Source: Arenicella sp.
GTDB lineage: Bacteria > Pseudomonadota > Gammaproteobacteria > Arenicellales > Arenicellaceae
Direction of reading: 5' to 3'
Assembly (NCBI GenBank): GCA_016763815.1
Contig: JAESTB010000088.1
Span: forward strand, 1-10,735
DNA: 10,735 nucleotides
Shown here one piece after another: positions 6,660-10,735 of the stretch (the stretch's first letter is position 1; the number at the start of each line of letters is the position of its first letter). A program made the position numbers and the translations under genes. The notes beneath the pieces were generated by a model. The model saw only the letters and a list, made by a program, of their open reading frames with translations. It was not told where the DNA came from and ran no database searches.

Positions 6660-7211
6660 TTAAGAGCCCTCAGCGGTGGTTGCGTTAGCAGAGACTTCGG
6701 AGGGTTGCTTATCTAACGGCGTCAAAATGATTTCGTTTGCCAGCTTGGCCGAAGCCGAATGAATCGCTGTGCGAATGCGACCATACATGCCGCAACGACA
6801 CACGTTGCCCGCCATGGCCTGATCAATGTCCGCATCCGTGGGCTGAGAATTCTTTTCTAGCAAGGCAACCGCAGACATGATTTGCCCCGATTGACAATAG
6901 CCGCATTGAGGCACTTGCTCTTCAATCCAGGCTTGCTGCACCACGTGTAACTTGGCTACTTGTTTGGCCTCTGACGGTTCGCCAATTCCTTCAATGGTGG
7001 TAATTGATCGGCCAGAAACTGATGATATAGGTGTTACGCATGAGCGAATCGGCACGCCATCTAAATGCACCGTGCAAGCGCCACATTGAGCCATGCCGCA
7101 GCCGAATTTAGTACCCTTGAGTTTGAGTTCGTCTCTAACCACCCATAACAGCGGGGTGTCTGGTTCCACATCTAATTGATGTACAACATCGTTTACCGTG
7201 ATTTCTAGCAT
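6660..7211 (-). CDS. 2Fe-2S subunit of molybdenum hydroxylase (IorA-like)
   Basis: A 183-residue electron-transfer subunit with two 2Fe-2S clusters. The plant-ferredoxin-type cluster is bound by Cys38, Cys43, Cys46 and Cys58 (GCGMAQCGAC), and the second cluster by Cys103, Cys106, Cys138 and Cys140 (CGYC and CRC). All eight ligands are present. It is about 30 residues longer at the C-terminus than the usual IorA-type subunit of roughly 150. The start at 7211 is preferred because GGGAG lies at a good distance upstream and the protein then begins with the family-typical LEITVND; an in-frame ATG at 7244 would begin inside a palindrome without a ribosome site. It has no signal peptide and would be carried across the membrane with the Tat-tagged partner, which is inference from similar enzymes. 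Confidence 0.93.
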   Translation of the reverse strand: MLEITVNDVVHQLDVEPDTPLLWVVRDELKLKGTKFGCGMAQCGACTVHLDGVPIRSCVTPISSVSGRSITTIEGIGEPSEAKQVAKLHVVQQAWIEEQVPQCGYCQSGQIMSAVALLEKNSQPTDADIDQAMAGNVCRCGMYGRIRTAIHSASAKLANEIILTPLDKQPSEVSANATTAEGS

Positions 7212-7242
7212 CGAAACTCCCAGGCACTGTCGCCTATTGACC

Positions 7243-7258
7243 ATTTTGTAAACAAAAT
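7243..7258. promoter_or_regulatory. 16-base palindrome upstream of the IorA-like gene
   Basis: ATTTTGTAAACAAAAT is a dyad of two 7-base arms around a central AA that pairs imperfectly. It lies 32-47 bases upstream of the IorA-like start codon, in its leader or core promoter. Its position fits a repressor operator, but no regulator in the window is clearly matched to it and it is AT-rich enough to be fortuitous. Confidence 0.4.
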
Positions 7259-7291
7259 ATCATTGTAACAGAGGTTGGTGACGTTCAGTTT

Positions 7292-7314
7292 TGCAATGAT
7301 AATGGGGTATTGCA
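7292..7314. promoter_or_regulatory. LysR-type binding site (T-N11-A dyad)
   Basis: TGCAAT (7292-7297) and ATTGCA (7309-7314) form a perfect dyad with exactly 11 bases between, so the inner bases make the T-N11-A core of LysR-family sites. It lies midway between the divergent IorA-like gene (start 7211) and gcdH (start 7411). A TTGATA hexamer at 7335-7340 is a possible gcdH -35; with it the transcription start would be near 7370 and the dyad centred near -67, the usual activator position. A second pair of arms, ATCATTG (7259-7265) and CAATGAT (7294-7300), overlaps it. The LysR gene two places downstream is the obvious candidate binder. Confidence 0.7.
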
Positions 7315-7410
7315 TAGAATAACTAAAATTTATCTTGATAAAGTCATTGGATTAATTTAATTTATCGTCACACATGTTTTAGAACACTTTAATTCAGGCT
7401 GAAGGCGATT

Positions 7411-8598
7411 ATGAACGAGCGAAATCATTGGGCATCATTTAACTGGCAGGACCCGTTTCTTCTAGAAGACCAATTGAGTGATGAGGAAATATTGGCTCGC
7501 GATACCGCGCAAAAATTCGCGCAATCGGTGTTACAACCTCGAGTTATCGAAGACTATCGAAACGAAGCGTCTGACCGACACCTTTTTAGGCAAATGGGCG
7601 AGCAAGGTCTATTGGGCTCGATGATTGACGGCTACGGTTGTGCTGGGATGAGTTACACCTCGTATGGCTTAATCGCACGTGAAGTTGAGCGCGTTGATTC
7701 GGGTTACCGTTCAATGATGAGCGTGCAATCAAGCTTAGTGATGTTTCCAATTTATGCGTTTGGTTCAGAAGATCAATGCCAAAAATATCTGCCTAAATTA
7801 GCCAGCGGTGAATGGGTAGGCTGTTTTGGTTTGACCGAACCTGATTATGGTTCTGACCCCGCTGGAATGGTGACTCGAGCCAAAACCGTCCCTGGTGGAT
7901 ATGAGCTGAGTGGCGCTAAAATGTGGATTTCGAACGCGCCGATCGCTGATGTGTTTGTAGTTTGGGCGAGAACCGATGACGGCGTAGTGCGTGGTTTTAT
8001 TCTTGAAAAAGGACTGAAAGGCTTAAGCGCTCCAAAAATTACCGGCAAGCTTTCGCTGCGCACCTCGATTACCGGCGAAATCGTGATGCAGAATGTGTTC
8101 GTGCCCGAAGAGGCAATAATGCCAAATGTCACTGGCCTAAAAGGGCCAATGTCTTGCTTAAACAGTGCTCGCTTAGGCATCTCATGGGGGGCATTGGGCG
8201 CGGCTGAAGCCTGCTGGCACTCGGCTCGTCAGTACACACTGGACAGAACTCAGTTTAATCGGCCGCTGGCGGCCAATCAATTGATACAGAAAAAGCTTGC
8301 TGATATGCAGACTGAGATCTCGCTAGGGTTGCAGGGCTGCCTGCGTGCTACTCGTTTAAAGCAAGATAATAAGTTGGCGCCTGAACTGATTTCTCTATTA
8401 AAGCGAAACTCGTGTGGTAAGGCGCTTGATATCGCCCGTGCGGCTCGAGATATGCACGGTGGTAATGGTATTTCCGATGAGTACCCAGTGATGCGCCACA
8501 TGATAAACCTTGAAACAGTGAATACCTACGAGGGTACGCACGACATTCATGCGTTGATCTTGGGTCGAGCGCAAACCGGCATACAAGCGTTCTTTTAG
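7411..8598 (+). CDS. gcdH: Glutaryl-CoA dehydrogenase
   Basis: A 395-residue FAD enzyme of the acyl-CoA dehydrogenase family that oxidises and decarboxylates glutaryl-CoA to crotonyl-CoA and CO2, in lysine, 5-aminovalerate and glutarate breakdown. It follows the human enzyme closely over its length. Glu374 in NTYEGTHDIHALILGRA is the catalytic base, and Arg100 and Ser104 (GYRSMMSVQSS) match the pair that holds the glutaryl carboxylate, which argues for this specificity and against a general acyl-CoA dehydrogenase. CFGLTEPDYGSDP (138-150) is the FAD and substrate signature. The ribosome site GAAGG (7401-7405) sets the start. It heads a rightward unit: the LysR gene begins 43 bases after its stop with no terminator between. 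A LysR site lies upstream. Confidence 0.95.
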   Translation: MNERNHWASFNWQDPFLLEDQLSDEEILARDTAQKFAQSVLQPRVIEDYRNEASDRHLFRQMGEQGLLGSMIDGYGCAGMSYTSYGLIAREVERVDSGYRSMMSVQSSLVMFPIYAFGSEDQCQKYLPKLASGEWVGCFGLTEPDYGSDPAGMVTRAKTVPGGYELSGAKMWISNAPIADVFVVWARTDDGVVRGFILEKGLKGLSAPKITGKLSLRTSITGEIVMQNVFVPEEAIMPNVTGLKGPMSCLNSARLGISWGALGAAEACWHSARQYTLDRTQFNRPLAANQLIQKKLADMQTEISLGLQGCLRATRLKQDNKLAPELISLLKRNSCGKALDIARAARDMHGGNGISDEYPVMRHMINLETVNTYEGTHDIHALILGRAQTGIQAFF

Positions 8599-8641
8599 GT
8601 CTAGGTAAATAAAACCTCAACTATTAAATTTTGACTAGGCA

Positions 8642-9598
8642 TTGAAACTTAACCTCAAACAACTGGAAACCTTTGTCTTGGTTGCTGACCTGGGCAGCTT
8701 TAGACGTGCGGCTGAGCGCTTAAGCACCACGCAGCCGAATATTTCATCGCGCATAGCGTCTCTGGAAAGCGCACTTAAAAGCGTATTGATGGAGCGTGAT
8801 GCTGGCTCAGTTCGGCTTACTTCTAAGGGCCATGAACTGCTTGGCTACGCACGTAACGTGTTGTCATCAGTCGATGAGTTTATTGAAGTCGCTAATGGCG
8901 AGGCGGCATTCGACGGGGTGGTGAGGCTAGGCGTTAATGAGATGGTAGTACATACCTGGCTGCGCGATTTTATGCAGGCGTTCAAGGCTCGCTTCCCTAA
9001 TGTGCTGATTGAACTCAGCGTTGATTTGTCGTCAAAGCTGGAGACCGATTTGGCTGAGCGCAATATCGACATGGCGTTTCAAAGTGGGCCATTTGCGCGC
9101 AAGGCTTCAGGCGAGCAATGTTTGGGTGTTTACCCAATTATATGGGTTGCCTCACCCGCGACTAAATTGGCCAATGATCGGCCGGTGAGTGCTGAAGAGT
9201 TGAGTCAATTTCCGATATTAACGCACGCTAGGCGAACACGGCCGTACGAAGATATTGCTGCGCATTTTGCGCAATGGCCTAAATTAAAAACACGACTAGT
9301 ACCGTCTAGTAATTTATCCGCTTGTCTGCAAATGACGGTTGACGGTTATGGCGTCGCGGCCTTACTGGCACCGATGGTTGAGCAAGAACTTGCCAATGGT
9401 CAGCTGATTAACGTTGATTATCAATGGGCTCCTGAGCCGCTCAGGTTCGCGGCACGCTACGACCGATCAAAAAGTTCCTCGGTGGTGCAAAGCGCCGCTG
9501 AAATAGCGCACCTCTGCGCGACAAAATATTACCACTCTTTTCAATCAACGTTTAGCCAGAACGGTGCTACTCGTCTAACAAAGAAGAACGCATCATGA
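8642..9598 (+). CDS. LysR-family transcriptional regulator
   Basis: A 318-residue LysR-type regulator. The N-terminal winged helix (about residues 3-62) contains the recognition region AERLSTTQPNISSRIASLE, followed by a linker helix (about 63-88) and a two-lobed effector-binding domain (about 92-295). The start must be TTG 8642: the codon two places before is a stop, no ATG lies before the helix-turn-helix, and the family-typical LKQLETF begins at once. The ribosome site is weak (AGG, 8637-8639, too close), so expression is probably low or coupled to gcdH translation. Its last four bases overlap the ATG of the hydantoinase gene. It most likely controls this locus through the T-N11-A site at 7292-7314; the effector could be glutarate or a precursor, which is inference. 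Confidence 0.92.
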   Translation: MKLNLKQLETFVLVADLGSFRRAAERLSTTQPNISSRIASLESALKSVLMERDAGSVRLTSKGHELLGYARNVLSSVDEFIEVANGEAAFDGVVRLGVNEMVVHTWLRDFMQAFKARFPNVLIELSVDLSSKLETDLAERNIDMAFQSGPFARKASGEQCLGVYPIIWVASPATKLANDRPVSAEELSQFPILTHARRTRPYEDIAAHFAQWPKLKTRLVPSSNLSACLQMTVDGYGVAALLAPMVEQELANGQLINVDYQWAPEPLRFAARYDRSKSSSVVQSAAEIAHLCATKYYHSFQSTFSQNGATRLTKKNAS

Positions 9599-10735
9599 CA
9601 GATTTAAATTCGATCAACAGCATACGCATGGGCGTAGACATTGGTGGTACCTTCACCGACGTGGTACTGGAAAAAGGCGGGGAGCAATTTTCAACTAAGG
9701 TGCTAACCACCTACATAGCACCTGAAAATGCCATCATTGACGGCATGCAACAGGTGTGTAAAAAAGCCGGCGTTAAGGCCTCGGATATCAGCCAGATTAT
9801 TCATGGCACCACACTTGCTACTAACGCCTTGATCGAGCGAAGTGGTGCAAAGACAGCGCTGATTACCACTCAGGGTTTTCGTGACGTTATTGAGATGCGT
9901 ACCGAATCGCGTTTTGAACAATACGATTTAAACTTAAGTTTGCCCGAGCCATTGCTTCCGCGCCAACAACGCTACACCGTTAATGAACGAATTAATGCTC
10001 AGGGTGAAGTCTACCAAGCACTGGATCGTGCCGAAGTCGAGACCCTTGCAAAGCAGATTAAAACCGCAGGCTATGAGAGCGTCGCGGTTGGATTGCTACA
10101 CTCCTATTTAAACGATAGCCATGAACGCATGGTTCGAGAAGTGCTAAACGACATAATCCCTGAGGTGATGGTGTCTATCTCGTCAGAAGTGTCACCGCAG
10201 ATGCGTGAGTATGAGCGCTTTAATACGGTGGTCGCCAATGCTTATATTAAGCCCTTAATGAAAAGCTATTTAGACCGTTTAGAAGGGCGTTTAGTTGAGC
10301 AAGGCGTTACTTGTAATGTGTTTTTAATGCATTCAGGTGGCGGAATTATTTCAATAGAAAGCGCGGCTGAATTCCCCGTTCGATTAGTTGAGTCTGGCCC
10401 GGCTGGCGGTGCTGTATTTGCCGCCACGATTGCGGCTCGATACGGGCTCGATAAAGTTTTGTCGTTCGATATGGGGGGCACCACTGCGAAGATTTGTTTA
10501 ATCAATAATCAAACCCCTAAAACCAGCCGTGTGTTTGAAGTCGCACGCACCTACCGATTTAAAAAGGGTTCAGGAATGCCTATCTCGATACCGGTGATCG
10601 ATATGGTTGAGATTGGTGCGGGTGGTGGCTCATTAGCGCATGTTGATTCTATGCGACAAATTCGAGTCGGCCCTGAATCGGCTGGTTCTGAACCAGGCCC
10701 AGCTTGCTATGGCCAAGGCGGTAAACGCCCTGCGG
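9595..10735 (+). CDS. hyuA: Hydantoinase / 5-oxoprolinase A subunit (partial, 3' end outside)
   Basis: The first 380 residues of a HyuA-type protein, which is usually about 650-700 long; the window ends before the rest. The actin-like ATPase features are present: MGVDIGGTFTDVVL (12-25), IIHGTTLATNALIER (68-82), VESGPAGGAVFAA (265-277) and FDMGGTTAKICL (291-302), followed by EIGAGGGSLAHVD (339-351) and GPESAGSEPGPACYG (359-373). Members use ATP to open hydantoins, 5-oxoproline or lactams, or to carboxylate ketones, usually with a HyuB partner that is probably next. The substrate is not fixed by the sequence. The start ATG 9595 overlaps the LysR stop (ATGA), so the genes are coupled; the ribosome site AAGAAG is modest. 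Grouping with gcdH suggests ring opening of a compound leading to glutarate. Confidence 0.93.
   Translation, partial: MTDLNSINSIRMGVDIGGTFTDVVLEKGGEQFSTKVLTTYIAPENAIIDGMQQVCKKAGVKASDISQIIHGTTLATNALIERSGAKTALITTQGFRDVIEMRTESRFEQYDLNLSLPEPLLPRQQRYTVNERINAQGEVYQALDRAEVETLAKQIKTAGYESVAVGLLHSYLNDSHERMVREVLNDIIPEVMVSISSEVSPQMREYERFNTVVANAYIKPLMKSYLDRLEGRLVEQGVTCNVFLMHSGGGIISIESAAEFPVRLVESGPAGGAVFAATIAARYGLDKVLSFDMGGTTAKICLINNQTPKTSRVFEVARTYRFKKGSGMPISIPVIDMVEIGAGGGSLAHVDSMRQIRVGPESAGSEPGPACYGQGGKRPA

Noticed and set aside
8597..8618. Small stem AGGT/ACCT after gcdH, considered as a terminator
   Set aside because: Only about four base pairs and no T run; read-through into the LysR gene is more likely.

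Overview
The window looks like a chromosomal segment from a moderate-GC, probably marine, gammaproteobacterium. The reasons are the overall gene style, a beta-ketoacyl-ACP synthase III that resembles Pseudomonas PA3286, and a glutaryl-CoA dehydrogenase with an adjacent LysR regulator. No RNA gene, insertion sequence or CRISPR array was seen, and the exact taxon cannot be read from the sequence.

Left part (1-2050, plus strand): about 390 bases without a convincing gene, then a 15-bp-arm palindromic operator that overlaps the promoter of a two-gene unit, an ArsR-type repressor overlapping an SRPBCC/AHSA1 protein. A small four-helix membrane protein follows. Between the two lies a 105-base stretch bounded by a long imperfect inverted repeat with its own inner hairpin. 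This block looks more AT-rich than the rest. It ends at a two-way terminator hairpin, next to which is a short relic-like peptide resembling a LuxR-type helix-turn-helix.

Middle (2124-4192, minus strand): a beta-ketoacyl-ACP synthase III homologue with its Cys-His-Asn triad intact, and downstream of it an AIM24/TIGR00266 protein. The gap between them holds a terminator-like hairpin that runs directly into the predicted start point of a promoter for the AIM24 gene.

Right part (4251-10735): a divergent catabolic locus. Leftward run an IorA-like 2Fe-2S subunit and an IorB-like molybdopterin subunit with a Tat signal, possibly followed by a tiny exported protein. Rightward run gcdH, a LysR-type regulator and a hydantoinase/5-oxoprolinase A subunit (hyuA, cut by the window end). 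The LysR and hyuA genes overlap by ATGA. The shared 199-base promoter region holds a textbook LysR site, TGCAAT-N11-ATTGCA.

The main hypothesis is that this divergon is one regulated module. A molybdenum hydroxylase would oxidise an N-heterocycle or related compound, an ATP-dependent HyuA-type enzyme would open a lactam or imide ring, and GcdH would take the resulting glutaryl-CoA to crotonyl-CoA. Gene identities and the regulatory site are seen in the sequence. The pathway is inference.
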